From Pseudogulbenkiania subflava DSM 22618 (GTDB taxonomy: Bacteria > Pseudomonadota > Gammaproteobacteria > Burkholderiales > Chromobacteriaceae), in contig NZ_FXAG01000001.1 of assembly GCF_900177275.1 (NCBI RefSeq), positions 285,284-349,283 on the forward strand: 64,000 nucleotides of DNA. Direction: 5' to 3'. This document shows, one piece after another, positions 49,432 to 58,721 of this stretch. The notes below the pieces were generated by a model. The model had not been told where the DNA came from, made no database searches, and saw only the letters and a list, made by a program, of their open reading frames with translations. Position 1 is the first letter of the stretch; the number at the start of each line of letters is the position of its first letter. The position numbers and the translations under genes are program-made.

Positions 49432-51876
49432 TCAGACCACGCGCAGGTTGCCCTTGCCGGGTTCCGCCTCGTGCGCCCCCTGGTCAGGCCCGGCCGCACT
49501 CCCGGCGGCCACCGGCTCCTGACGCGTGCGCTCGACCAACAGCACCTGGTCGTCATCGACATGCTCGGCCAGGCTCTCCGGCAGGCACACCACGATCTCG
49601 AACTGACGGAAATCGGCGCCCACCGCATCGTCGAGGAAACGGATCTCGATGCGGCCATGCTCGCGCTTGATGAAATCGTTCACCGCATCCATCCCGACAC
49701 CACGCCCCGACACCTCGGTCACTTTCTCCGCCGTGGAGAATCCCGGACGGAAGATCTGGCGTGCGATCTCCTCGTCGACAAGTGGCGCGTCGGCCGCGAT
49801 CAGCCCCTTCTCGACGGCCATCTGGCGGATGCGGGCCAGCGCCAGGCCGCGTCCGTCGTCACTGAGGCGAAGGTTCAACATGCCGCCGGCAACACCCATC
49901 TTCAGGCGGATCAGGCCAGCCCCCGGCTTGCCCTGCGCCAGCCGCACCGCCGGGGTTTCCAGGCCGTGGTCCATGGCATTGCGGATCAGGTGCATGAATA
50001 CGTTCTTGAGCAGGCTGCCGGCCTGGTTGCGCACCACGTAGCCGTTGTCTTCGATCTTCACCAGCGGTGCGGCCTTGCCGAGTTCCTGCGCCAGCGCCGG
50101 CAGCGATTCGAACACCCCGCCTAGCACCTCGCCGATCGGCTCGGTGCCCAAGAGACGCAACGCCTTACGCACCGCATCGCGTGCCGCCACCAACTCGTGC
50201 AGGTTGCGGGTATTGATCGTTTCCAGGCGCTGGATGGCCTGCTGGATATGCTCCCGGTCGACCAGCAGATAGCGCTCGCCGCCACGCCGGCCCGGCCCCT
50301 TGCGTCCCAGGCTGACTTCATTGATGTGCGCATAGCACTCGACCATGGCCTTCACGCCGGCCAGCTCGTCCAGCAGCATGGCCTGATCCCAGGCGATGCC
50401 GGGGCGCGGCTTGCGCAGCTCGTCGTAGGTCTGCTCGGCCTCGTGCACGATGTTGGTCAGGTGCTGCAGGCCGTAGGTACGGGCATTGCCCTTGATGGTA
50501 TGCATGTGGCGGAACAGCTGTGCGATCGTCTCGGCGTCGTGCTCCGGATGCTGGCGGATCAGCAGTTCGTTCTCGTCGATGAACTTGATCGCACCGGCGA
50601 TGAAATCGTGGAACTTCTCCTGGGTGACGGCGAGGATTTCGCCGATGATCTCCAGCTCGCGCTTCTGCTCGTTGGCCTCCGCCGCCAGCTTGCGCAGCTC
50701 GGTCACGTCGCGCACGCACAGCATCAGGCGCACGATGGTGTCGGCGTCGTCGGTGATCGGCGACCAGCTCAGGTCGAGAATCTTCACCCGGCCATCCGCC
50801 ATGGTCTTTTCGATTTCGCCGACCAGCAGGTGCTCGTTGAAGGCGAAGTTCATCACGTCCTCGCCGAGGCACGCCCCGCCGACGGCCTCGAGTTGCGACA
50901 GCGCATCGGCGCCAAGATGGGTGTTGGCAAAGACCAGGTCCATCATGCTGCGGCCGGCGATATCCCTGGTCTCGAAAATCGTTTCCAGATAAGCGGAAAA
51001 CTCCGGGTGAACCTTGTTGCCATCGACGATGGTCAGAATGCCCTGCGGGATGTTCTGCAGCATGGCCTGCATGTCGGCCGTCTTTTGCTGCAGCAATTCC
51101 GAGCTTTCCTGGATCTTGGTGATCATGCTGTTGAACGCCACGATCGAATGGCCGATTTCATCCATGCGGTCGACCGGCACGCGGCGGGTGAAATCCTGGC
51201 TCGCGGCGATCTCGCTCATCATCGCCTGCATGCGGCTGATCGGCCGGGTGATCTGGCGGTACAGCAAGGCACCGGCGGCGGCCAGCACCAGCGCGGCCAG
51301 GACGCTGACCCCGGCGATGGCCATCACGGTATCCGACAGGTTCTCGTTCAAGGCGGTGATCGCCTCGTCCTTGGTACGGTTTTTCTCGATCCGCAAGGTG
51401 CCGATGATCTGTTCCATGGCCCGCTGGTACTCGGCAACGCTGGCGAACAGGCTGGCCTCGGCCAGGTCCTTCTGACCCGCCAGCTTGAACTGCATCGTCT
51501 CGTCCACCGCCGCAAAGTAGTCATCCAGACCCTCCTGGGCCTGCTGCAGCAGGCCTTGCTGGGTGGTGCTGCTGGCCTGCCGAAATTGCAGCTCCAGCCC
51601 CACTTTCAAGCGCGCTTTCTGCGCCGTCAGCTTGTCCTTGGCCTGGGCCGCGGTGTTCTCGTCCGGCGCGGTGACCAGCGTGATCGTGGCCAACTGCACA
51701 TCCTTGAGCAGCGCCACCAGATCGGCGGAAGCCAGGGCGCTGGGCACGACACCCTCAGTCACCACCTTGACCTCGGCGGCGTTGTTGCGCGATTGCAGGA
51801 TGCTGTAACCGCCAATCGACGAAATGGCCAGGAAGGCCAAGACAATCAGCAGCGTGATCCGATGACGGAGATTCAT
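49432..51876 (-). CDS. Membrane hybrid of receptor-like sensor, PAS, HPt and CheA-type kinase
   Basis: This 814-residue protein has two membrane helices (about 7-28 and 186-207) around a periplasmic four-helix-bundle-like domain. HAMP (about 208-262) and a PAS-like domain (about 275-395) follow. An HPt domain has the phospho-histidine at about 459 in MHTIKGNARTYG. A CheA-type ATPase region follows (N-box IRNAMDHGLE, then DDGRGLALARI and GRGVGMDAVNDF). The CheW-like P5 domain that couples CheA to receptors is absent; the C-terminus is a short acidic/polar tail. The sensor, HPt and kinase are thus on one chain. First gene of an operon with CheX, CheY, MCP-tip and CheX genes. The stimulus is unknown. 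Confidence 0.8.
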   Translation of the reverse strand: MNLRHRITLLIVLAFLAISSIGGYSILQSRNNAAEVKVVTEGVVPSALASADLVALLKDVQLATITLVTAPDENTAAQAKDKLTAQKARLKVGLELQFRQASSTTQQGLLQQAQEGLDDYFAAVDETMQFKLAGQKDLAEASLFASVAEYQRAMEQIIGTLRIEKNRTKDEAITALNENLSDTVMAIAGVSVLAALVLAAAGALLYRQITRPISRMQAMMSEIAASQDFTRRVPVDRMDEIGHSIVAFNSMITKIQESSELLQQKTADMQAMLQNIPQGILTIVDGNKVHPEFSAYLETIFETRDIAGRSMMDLVFANTHLGADALSQLEAVGGACLGEDVMNFAFNEHLLVGEIEKTMADGRVKILDLSWSPITDDADTIVRLMLCVRDVTELRKLAAEANEQKRELEIIGEILAVTQEKFHDFIAGAIKFIDENELLIRQHPEHDAETIAQLFRHMHTIKGNARTYGLQHLTNIVHEAEQTYDELRKPRPGIAWDQAMLLDELAGVKAMVECYAHINEVSLGRKGPGRRGGERYLLVDREHIQQAIQRLETINTRNLHELVAARDAVRKALRLLGTEPIGEVLGGVFESLPALAQELGKAAPLVKIEDNGYVVRNQAGSLLKNVFMHLIRNAMDHGLETPAVRLAQGKPGAGLIRLKMGVAGGMLNLRLSDDGRGLALARIRQMAVEKGLIAADAPLVDEEIARQIFRPGFSTAEKVTEVSGRGVGMDAVNDFIKREHGRIEIRFLDDAVGADFRQFEIVVCLPESLAEHVDDDQVLLVERTRQEPVAAGSAAGPDQGAHEAEPGKGNLRVV

Positions 51877-52368
51877 TTTGCGTACTACCCCCGGAAACAG
51901 ACAGTGGCGAAATAGCTATTCGGCATAAAACACAGAAGAAAAAGAACCGGCATGGCACCCAATTAAGGCCGCCATTTTTTCAGATCAATATGACCTCTCT
52001 ATGACACCGGCAGGTCAACGCGAAGCTGGCCGTGCTATTTGGCATGCGTCATTGGATATAAATGACAAAAGCATCTTAGGGTAATTCCGGAAAATATCGG
52101 GGTAGGCCGATTGGGGCGCCCTGGGCGGGCTTTGGCTCACGGAAAGCAGGGGAAGGAAGGCGCGGTCGACAAGTCCGTATCAGGAAATACCGACCGAGTG
52201 CGAGGAAAAATAGCGCGATGGCTTTTCACTATAAATGATGAGCACATTTATAGGCTCGATCCATCGCGATTAAATAAATCGTCGGATAAAGATGAAAGAA
52301 CCTGTCCTGGGTAAATGGAAGGTTATTAAATGGTCACGGCGCGCCGAAGTACGATCAAACGCGCCGCC
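51877..52368. other. Long intergenic region with A+T-rich part and hairpin
   Basis: A 492-bp gap between the signalling operon promoter and the kynR-like gene. It is less GC-rich than its surroundings. It holds a large two-part hairpin at 52214-52268 and two occurrences of TATAAATGA (near 52055 and 52230). The small frame at 52111-52314 has no ribosome site or recognisable family. The promoter of the chemosensory operon should lie in 51880-52080. Confidence 0.5.
52214..52268. promoter_or_regulatory. Two-part hairpin, possible sRNA or operator
   Basis: An outer stem CGCGATGG / CCATCGCG (52214-52221 and 52261-52268) and an inner stem TATAAATG / CATTTATA (52230-52237 and 52245-52252). They are separated by symmetrical 8-nt internal loops, with a 7-nt apical loop. 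Confidence 0.45.
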
Positions 52369-52842
52369 TCAGTCGCCCCGCTCCAGCGGCAACTCCCCGA
52401 GCCGGTCCTTGACCTTCTTCATCACGATGTAGGAGCAGATGTCGCGCATGCCCGGAATCTTGTTGAGCTTCTCCACCACGAAATTCGAGAACGCCGTGAG
52501 ATTGCGCGTGCGCACGTGCAACACGTAGTTGGTCGGCCCGCTCACCACGTAGGCGGCGACAATCTCGTCGAGCGCCGCGATCTGCTCGAGAAACTGCTCG
52601 TGCCACTCCTCGCGCGAGCGGTCCAGCGTGACGTGCACGATGGACTCCAGCTCGAAACCCAGCTGCTGCGCGTCGAGTTCGGCATGGTAGCCGCGAATCA
52701 GGCCGTGCTCTTCCAGCGTGCGCACCCGGCGCAGACAGGCCGACGGCGACAGCGCCACCTTGTCGGCCAGGTCCTGATTGCTGAGCCGGCCGTTCTGCTG
52801 CAGCGCGGCAAGAATGCGCCAATCTATCGAATCGACCTGCAT
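52369..52842 (-). CDS. kynR: Lrp/AsnC-family regulator, probable KynR
   Basis: A 157-residue regulator with an N-terminal helix-turn-helix (about 5-60, DWRILAALQQNGRLSNQDLADKVALSPSACLRRVR) and a C-terminal RAM/AsnC ligand-binding domain (about 68-150). It is divergent from kynureninase with a 138-bp intergenic region, the arrangement of the kynurenine-responsive KynR of Pseudomonas and Burkholderia. The start MQVDSIDWRIL is the family-like one; the long open frame upstream is not. The kynA and kynB genes are not adjacent. Confidence 0.82.
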   Translation of the reverse strand: MQVDSIDWRILAALQQNGRLSNQDLADKVALSPSACLRRVRTLEEHGLIRGYHAELDAQQLGFELESIVHVTLDRSREEWHEQFLEQIAALDEIVAAYVVSGPTNYVLHVRTRNLTAFSNFVVEKLNKIPGMRDICSYIVMKKVKDRLGELPLERGD

Positions 52843-52980
52843 CTGCAATATCCCATCGTTTAGCACTATTTCTTCGAATAATCTGCGAAAAATAGCACAT
52901 CGACAAGTCGAACTTGCAATTTCGGCCAAAGCCCCCGGTGCTAGCATAGTTCTCAGCCTCAGCCCACCAGGAGACACCCC

Positions 52981-54231
52981 ATGCACACCCGTGAAGCCTG
53001 CCTCACCGCCGACCGGCACGACCCGTTGGCCGCACTCAAACACCATTTCGACCTGCCCGCCGGGGTGATCTACCTCGACGGCAACTCGCTCGGCGTGCTG
53101 CCGAAAACCGCCCGTGCGCGCAGCGCCGAGGTCATCGATCAGGAATGGGGCACCGGCCTGATCCGCAGTTGGAACACCGCCGGCTGGTTCGATCTGCCGG
53201 CACGGCTGGGCGACAAGCTAGGCCGCCTGATCGGCGCCAACGGCGGCGAAGTGGTGGTCACCGACACCACCTCGCTCAACCTCTTCAAATCGCTCGCCGC
53301 CGCCCTGCGCATCCAGCAGCAAGACCACCCCGAGCGCCGCGTGATCGTGTCCGAACGCGACAACTTCCCCACCGATCTCTACATGATCCAGGGCATGATC
53401 GACCTGCTGCAGCAGGGCTACCAGCTGCGCCTGATCGACGACCAGACCCCGCTGGAACAAGCGCTGGACGACGACGTGGCGGTACTGCTGCTGTCGCACG
53501 TCAACTACCGTACCGGCTACCTCTACGACATGGTCGCCACCACCGCGCTGGCGCATCGCCACGGCATCCTCACCATCTGGGACCTGGCGCACGCCGCCGG
53601 CGCGGTGCCGGTCGATCTCAACGGCGCCGAAGCCGACTTCGCCGTCGGCTGCACCTACAAATACCTCAACGGCGGCCCCGGCTCCCCCGCCTTCATCTGG
53701 GTGGCGGCGCGCCACCAGGACCGCTTCTGGCAGCCGCTCTCCGGCTGGTGGGGACACCAGCACCCGTTTGCCATGGCCACCGACTACCAGCCCGCCAGCG
53801 GCATCCGCCGCTTCCTGTGCGGCACCCAGCCCATCGTCTCGATGTCGCTGATCGAGTGCGGCCTGGACGTGGCGCTCGAGGCCGACATGGCGACGCTGCG
53901 CGCAAAATCCCTGGCGCTCACCGATCTCTTCATCGAACTGGTGGAACAACGCTGTCAGGGCCATCCGCTCACCTTGGTCACCCCGCGCGAGCACGCCCGG
54001 CGCGGCAGCCACGTCAGCTTCAGCCACCCGCAGGGCTTCGCCGTGATGCAGGCCTTGATCGCGCGCGGCGTGATCGGCGACTACCGCGAGCCGGAAGTGC
54101 TGCGCTTCGGCGTCACCCCGCTCTACCTCGGCTACGCCGACATCTGGGACGCGGTGGACACGCTCAAGGACATCCTCGACAGCGGCAGCTGGGATCGCCC
54201 CGAATTCCACCAGCGCCCCTCGGTGACCTGA
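52981..54231 (+). CDS. kynU: Kynureninase
   Basis: This 416-residue PLP enzyme cleaves kynurenine to anthranilate and alanine in tryptophan catabolism. The sequence has [14 protein letters not shown] near the start, [16 protein letters not shown] for cofactor binding, the PLP lysine in [16 protein letters not shown], and a substrate-site [12 protein letters not shown]. The length is normal for bacterial kynureninases. AGGAG lies 8 bp before the ATG. Control by the divergent Lrp-type gene is likely. Confidence 0.95.
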   Translation: MHTREACLTADRHDPLAALKHHFDLPAGVIYLDGNSLGVLPKTARARSAEVIDQEWGTGLIRSWNTAGWFDLPARLGDKLGRLIGANGGEVVVTDTTSLNLFKSLAAALRIQQQDHPERRVIVSERDNFPTDLYMIQGMIDLLQQGYQLRLIDDQTPLEQALDDDVAVLLLSHVNYRTGYLYDMVATTALAHRHGILTIWDLAHAAGAVPVDLNGAEADFAVGCTYKYLNGGPGSPAFIWVAARHQDRFWQPLSGWWGHQHPFAMATDYQPASGIRRFLCGTQPIVSMSLIECGLDVALEADMATLRAKSLALTDLFIELVEQRCQGHPLTLVTPREHARRGSHVSFSHPQGFAVMQALIARGVIGDYREPEVLRFGVTPLYLGYADIWDAVDTLKDILDSGSWDRPEFHQRPSVT

Positions 54232-54368
54232 GCCCCCGCACCGTCCACCTCGTCCCATAACAACGACCGCCCCGCTCCGACGAGCCGGGCGGCGGGCCGG
54301 CTGCAACGCCCCCCGCAAGGGGCTTGGCCGTAGCCGGCCAAGCGCCGCCTTCGGTGCTAGCATGGATC

Positions 54369-55181
54369 ATGGCCGCCACCAACAATACCATCGCGATTGC
54401 CACGGTTGACCTGAGCAAACGCTTCAACCACGTCACCGCGCTCGACCGCCTCACCCTGAGCGTGGCGCGCGGACAGATCTTCGGCCTGCTGGGCCCCAAC
54501 GGCGCCGGCAAGAGCACCACCATCAAGATTCTCACCACCCTGCTCGAAGCCAGTTCCGGCCGCGCCACGGTGGCCGGTTTCGACGTCGCAGCCGACCCGA
54601 TCGAGGTGCGGCGGCGCATCGGCTACGTGCCCCAGCTGCTGTCGGCCGACGGCGCCCTCACCGCCACCGAGAACCTCACCCTGTCGGCCCGCCTGTACGG
54701 CCTGCACGGCGCCAGGCTCACAACGCGCGTGCGCGAAGCGCTGGCCTTCGCCGGCCTCGAGACCGTGGCGCACAAACTGGTGCGCACCTTTTCCGGCGGC
54801 ATGATCCGCCGCCTCGAAGTGGCCCAGGCCACGCTGCACACCCCGGAAATCCTGTTTCTCGACGAACCCACCATCGGGCTGGACCCAGTGGCGCGCCGCA
54901 CCGTGTGGGAGCGGCTGCAGCAGCTGCGCCACAGCCAAGGCATGACCATCCTCATCACCACCCACGACATGGAAGAGGCCGACGTGCTGTGCGACGAACT
55001 GGCCATCCTGCACCAGGGCCGCCTGGCGGTCATCGGCCAACCCGAGGCGCTCAAGGCGCAAGTCGGGCCTGAGGCCGATCTGGCCGATGTCTTCGCCCAC
55101 TTCAGCGGCGCCGTCATCGAGCAGGAAGGCTACTACCGCGGCATCCGCCAAAGCCGTGGCACCATCCAACGCCTGGGGTAA
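54369..55181 (+). CDS. ABC transporter ATP-binding protein (DrrA/ABC-2 type)
   Basis: A 270-residue ATPase with Walker A GPNGAGKST (about residues 42-50), Q-loop GYVPQ, the signature FSGGMIRRLEVAQ (variant of LSGGQ), Walker B ILFLDEPTIGLD and the switch histidine ITTHDMEEA. It energises the permease encoded 5 bp downstream. The DrrA/NodI-type sequence points to export of a drug, lipid or polysaccharide precursor; the substrate is unknown. The start at 54369 has a weak ribosome site. A hairpin GCTTGGCC / GGCCAAGC precedes it near 54325-54345. Confidence 0.9.
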   Translation: MAATNNTIAIATVDLSKRFNHVTALDRLTLSVARGQIFGLLGPNGAGKSTTIKILTTLLEASSGRATVAGFDVAADPIEVRRRIGYVPQLLSADGALTATENLTLSARLYGLHGARLTTRVREALAFAGLETVAHKLVRTFSGGMIRRLEVAQATLHTPEILFLDEPTIGLDPVARRTVWERLQQLRHSQGMTILITTHDMEEADVLCDELAILHQGRLAVIGQPEALKAQVGPEADLADVFAHFSGAVIEQEGYYRGIRQSRGTIQRLG

Positions 55182-55186
55182 AGCAC

Positions 55187-55957
55187 ATGCTCGACTGGCT
55201 CTACGAAAGTGCCGCCGTGACCGACACCGAAGTGCGCAAGCTGGCACGCGACCCCACCGAACTGCTGTCGCGCGCGGTGCAGCCGGTGCTGTGGCTGGCG
55301 GTGTTCGGCCAGGTGTTCAGCCACGTGCGCGGCATCCCCACCGGCAGCCTGCGCTACCTCGATTACATGGCCCCCGGCATCCTGGCGCAGAGCATCCTGT
55401 TCAGCGCCATCTTCTACGGCATCGCCATCATCTGGGAACGCGATCTCGGCATCGTGCACAAGCTCTTGGTCACCCCGGCGCGGCGCAGCGCCCTGGTGTT
55501 CGGCAAGGCTGTGGCAGCCGGGCTGCGCGGGCTGGTGCAGGCGGCGGTGGTGTACCTGGTGGCGATCGCGCTGCACGTGGCGATCCGCTGGGAGCCGCTG
55601 CCGATGATCACCGTGGCCGCCGGCGTGTTCGTCGGCTCGTGCATCTTCTCCACCTTCTCGCTGGTGATCGCCTGCATCGTCAAGACGCGCGAGCGCTTCA
55701 TGGGCATCGGCCAGCTGCTCACCATGCCGCTGTTTTTCGCCTCCAACGCCATCTATCCGCTCGATATCATGCCGGACTGGCTACGCGGCATCGCCGCCTT
55801 CAACCCGCTCACCTACCTGGTGGACGCGCTGCGCGGGGCGATGATCGTGGGCGGGCACAGCGTCTACGGTGACGCCACCAGCTTCGGCATCATGCTGCTG
55901 GTTTTCCTGCTGCTGCTGGCCCTGGCCGCCAGACTCTACCCGGGGCTGGCGCGCTAG
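55187..55957 (+). CDS. ABC-2 type permease
   Basis: A 256-residue inner-membrane protein with six predicted helices and the ABC-2 pattern. It has a cytoplasmic amphipathic start (ESAAVTDTEVRKLARDPTELL), WERDLGIVHKLLVTPARRSALVFGK in the middle, and PLFFASNAIYPLDIMPDWLRGIAAFNPLTYLVDALR near the end. It forms the membrane half of the exporter with the preceding ATPase gene. It is convergent with sorB, 27 bp apart. Confidence 0.9.
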   Translation: MLDWLYESAAVTDTEVRKLARDPTELLSRAVQPVLWLAVFGQVFSHVRGIPTGSLRYLDYMAPGILAQSILFSAIFYGIAIIWERDLGIVHKLLVTPARRSALVFGKAVAAGLRGLVQAAVVYLVAIALHVAIRWEPLPMITVAAGVFVGSCIFSTFSLVIACIVKTRERFMGIGQLLTMPLFFASNAIYPLDIMPDWLRGIAAFNPLTYLVDALRGAMIVGGHSVYGDATSFGIMLLVFLLLLALAARLYPGLAR

Positions 55958-55984
55958 CCGCAGGCCGGCCCGTACCGGACGGCG

Positions 55985-56269
55985 CTACTTCGGCTTGCCG
56001 TACTGCTGATCGAGGTAATCGAGAATCAGCGGCACGTCTTCTTCCTTGATCGGCGCCCCCATCACCTTGACCATCTTGGTCACCGTCGCCTCCCAGCCCT
56101 TGCGGTCGAGAAAGCGCGAGTTCATCTGGATGTAGTCCAGGCTGTGGCAGACCGCGCAATTGCGGGCGACCACGTCCTGGTTGTTGCCTGGCCGCAGTTT
56201 GACGGCGCTCTCGTCCGCCAGCGCCAGGGCGGACCAGCACACCAGCAGCGCACACAAAGTCTTGTTCAT
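55985..56269 (-). CDS. sorB: Sulfite dehydrogenase cytochrome c subunit SorB
   Basis: A 94-residue periplasmic monoheme cytochrome c: signal peptide to about residue 18, heme-binding CAVCH at about 38-42, and a distal methionine candidate (MNSRF or VMGAPI). It lies 10 bp after sorA and would take electrons from the molybdenum subunit during sulfite oxidation. The size is typical of SorB. Confidence 0.9.
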   Translation of the reverse strand: MNKTLCALLVCWSALALADESAVKLRPGNNQDVVARNCAVCHSLDYIQMNSRFLDRKGWEATVTKMVKVMGAPIKEEDVPLILDYLDQQYGKPK

Positions 56270-56279
56270 GGCTCGCCCC

Positions 56280-57509
56280 TCACACGATGTCCACCGCCAC
56301 CTGGTGCACCAGGTTGTGGTGATACCCGGCCGGGTTGGCGATCAGTTCGAAGGTCTGGGTCTGGCCGATGCGGTTGGTGGCCTTGGCCAGCAGCGTGTAG
56401 CGGCCCTTGTGGCGCGGCTGGAAACGGTAATGCCAGGGGCGGAAGGAAAAGCGGCCGTGATCGGTGCCCAGCTCCGCGTTGCGCCAGCTCTGGCCGCCGT
56501 CGGTGGACACCTCCACCTGGCGGATGCCGTAGCCCGCGTCCCAGGCGATGCCGGCCAGCTCCAGCGGCTTGCCCAGCGGCAGGCGCTCGCCCTCGCGCAC
56601 GCTGGTGATGAGCGAATTGACCACCATCTCGGTGATCGGCGTGTTGGCCGCCGTCTCCTGCGACAAAAAGCGCTCCACCACCGGAAACTTGCCCACCGGC
56701 ACGCGGTAGGCGCTCTTCATCCAGAAGCCGTCGAACGGCGCCGACACCACGTTGATCGAACTCAGGTGCTTGACCCAATAGGTGGCGGTCCAGCCCGGCA
56801 CGATCAGCCGCGCCGGAAAACCGTTCCAGTGCGGCAACGGCTCGCCGTTCATCTCGAAGGCGATCAGCGTGTTCTCGTCCAGCCCCTTCCACAGCGGCAG
56901 GCTCTTGACGAAATCCGGGGTCTTTTCCAGCACCGGGCCGTCGGCTCCGTCGAGCACCAGCTCCAGCGCGCCCTTCTTCACCCCGGCCTTGTTCAGCACG
57001 TCGCGCAGCCGCACCCCGCGCCAGCGCGCATTGCCCATCGCGCCGTAACTCCACTCCACCCCCGGCACGTGCGGCTGGAACAGGCCGCGCCGGTTGCCCG
57101 AGCACTGGCACACCGCCGCCAGCTCCACCGTCTCAAAGCGGCGCAGCTCGTCCAGCGTCAGCACCAGCGGGCTCTCCACCTCGCCGCCGATGCGCAGCTG
57201 CCAGGAGCGCGCCTCCACCTCGGGAATGTTGGCCAGGTGATAGCGCACGAAAAACGCCTTGTTGGGCGTGAACACCTCGCGGAAGTACTCCGGCGGCGTT
57301 TCATAGTTGGGAGGACGGTAACTGCGCTTGATCAGCGGCACCTTGCCGGGCAGGGCCTCGAGCAAGGCCGACTCGCGCGCGCCATCCGGCAGCGCCGCCG
57401 GTTGCAACAACTGCGCGCCCTTGGCCCAGGCCGGCACCAGCAAACCCCCGCCAGCCAGCAGCAAGCCACCCGATCCGACACGCAAAAAATCCCGCCGGTT
57501 GATACCCAT
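56280..57509 (-). CDS. sorA: Sulfite dehydrogenase molybdopterin subunit SorA
   Basis: This 409-residue enzyme oxidises sulfite to sulfate in the periplasm. A twin-arginine signal (NRRDFLRVGSGG) shows export after cofactor insertion. The molybdenum-ligand cysteine lies in AAVCQCSGNRRGLFQP (about 140). The C-terminal dimerisation domain follows (IRQVEVSTDGGQSWRNAEL). It sits in an operon with the cytochrome gene sorB. It may detoxify sulfite formed by cysteine breakdown, but no direct link to the transsulfuration genes is shown. Confidence 0.93.
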   Translation of the reverse strand: MGINRRDFLRVGSGGLLLAGGGLLVPAWAKGAQLLQPAALPDGARESALLEALPGKVPLIKRSYRPPNYETPPEYFREVFTPNKAFFVRYHLANIPEVEARSWQLRIGGEVESPLVLTLDELRRFETVELAAVCQCSGNRRGLFQPHVPGVEWSYGAMGNARWRGVRLRDVLNKAGVKKGALELVLDGADGPVLEKTPDFVKSLPLWKGLDENTLIAFEMNGEPLPHWNGFPARLIVPGWTATYWVKHLSSINVVSAPFDGFWMKSAYRVPVGKFPVVERFLSQETAANTPITEMVVNSLITSVREGERLPLGKPLELAGIAWDAGYGIRQVEVSTDGGQSWRNAELGTDHGRFSFRPWHYRFQPRHKGRYTLLAKATNRIGQTQTFELIANPAGYHHNLVHQVAVDIV

Positions 57510-57686
57510 CGCCGCCCCTCCCGAATTGTTGGAGTTTGTTCCATGGTAGATGGTGGCAAGGGCAACGCAATGCGATTTGCGGGCAGCACGGAGCGGGCAG
57601 GCGCACCGCAGCGACCCGCACGGAGGAAAGGACTCAGCGGCAACGCACCGCCAACGGAGGCCGCCCGGCCGCCGCCAGCGGGACGC

Positions 57687-58475
57687 TTACTGTTGCGAGA
57701 CGCTATTGATCCAGCGCTCGATCTCCTGCACCGAGGCCGAAGGCGCGTTCAAATGACTGGACGCGGGCTCGACCATCCGGGTGAGCGGGTGCTTGGCCAG
57801 CATCCCGAACATCTCCTGCTTCACCCGCACCAGCGCCGGATAGTCGCCGGTCGGCGCCACGTACAGCACCGGGGTGTCCGCCTTGATGCTGCGCATCGCG
57901 AGCGCCTGGTTCATCGCCCCCTCCGGCTCGAACCAGCTCAGATAGGCCGCCGGCGTGGAGGTCACGGCAAAGGTCCCCTTGCCGCTCTCGTAATCGCTGA
58001 ACCGGGCCTTCTCCTGCCCCTTGCCCTCCGCCACCAGATTGCGCGCCTGCTCCACGGACGGCCCCAGCGTTTCACGGAAGGTGGCATTGCCGACGTTGCC
58101 GCCCGGCGCGATGGCCACCACGCCGTCGACACGGTGCCGGCCGCCAAAATACAGCGCAAACACCCCGCCCTGGCTATGCCCCGCCACGAATACCTTGCCG
58201 GCGCCCTTCTGCCGCAACGCCGTCAAGGCCGCCTCCACCTCGTTTTCAGCGGTGGCGACATCCACGTCGTAATTCCGCTGGCCGGACCAGGGCATGTCGA
58301 GATTAGCCACCAGAAAACCATCGCGCTCCAGCGAGGCGGCCAATTCAGACACATGCATGGAAGGAGACCCACCCTTGCCATGCATCACCACGACCCCTGC
58401 CTTGGGGGTATCGCCCTGGGCGTGAAGACTGACGCCCAGCGCAGCCACAGCGAACAGCTTGACGAAGAGCTTCAT
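57687..58475 (-). CDS. Exported alpha/beta hydrolase
   Basis: A 262-residue protein with a signal peptide (MKLFVKLFAVAALGVSLHAQG). It has an alpha/beta-hydrolase core: VVVMHGKGGSPS as the oxyanion loop, the nucleophile elbow AGHSQGGVFALYFGG, a candidate Asp in GDYPAL and a His near SSHLNAPS. It probably acts on an ester or peptide substrate in the periplasm; no family-specific substrate is recognised. It is monocistronic. Confidence 0.75.
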   Translation of the reverse strand: MKLFVKLFAVAALGVSLHAQGDTPKAGVVVMHGKGGSPSMHVSELAASLERDGFLVANLDMPWSGQRNYDVDVATAENEVEAALTALRQKGAGKVFVAGHSQGGVFALYFGGRHRVDGVVAIAPGGNVGNATFRETLGPSVEQARNLVAEGKGQEKARFSDYESGKGTFAVTSTPAAYLSWFEPEGAMNQALAMRSIKADTPVLYVAPTGDYPALVRVKQEMFGMLAKHPLTRMVEPASSHLNAPSASVQEIERWINSVSQQ

Positions 58476-58666
58476 GTTGTTTTCGTAAAGAGGGGGAAAA
58501 AGACATCATGCCACGATATGGCGGTGGGGGAAGACACGTCGCCGCAGGCACGGCCATCAACCAGATGGTTTACCGCCCTACGGCCCTGAATGGCGAGGCC
58601 CGGCGGGGATAGGCCGGCAGCCTATTGGGCGACGATGTTGGTGAGTGGGAGTGGAGCTGAAGCGGG

Positions 58667-58694
58667 GCGGCCAACCTTGAACAAGGTTGGCCGC
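58667..58694. terminator. Hairpin terminator with GGTTGGCCG core
   Basis: A perfect 12-bp stem GCGGCCAACCTT / AAGGTTGGCCGC with a GAAC loop, 27 bp after the stop of the ABC-F gene. Each arm contains GGTTGGCCG, the core of the recurrent 11-mer, but the last two bases differ (CA instead of AA). No strong T run follows. Confidence 0.65.
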
Positions 58695-58721
58695 AAGGTG
58701 GTAACGCGCAGACGGGCCGGC

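Noticed and set aside
52111..52314. 67-codon frame upstream of the kynR-like gene
   Set aside because: No ribosome site, no family resemblance, and it spans the two-part hairpin.
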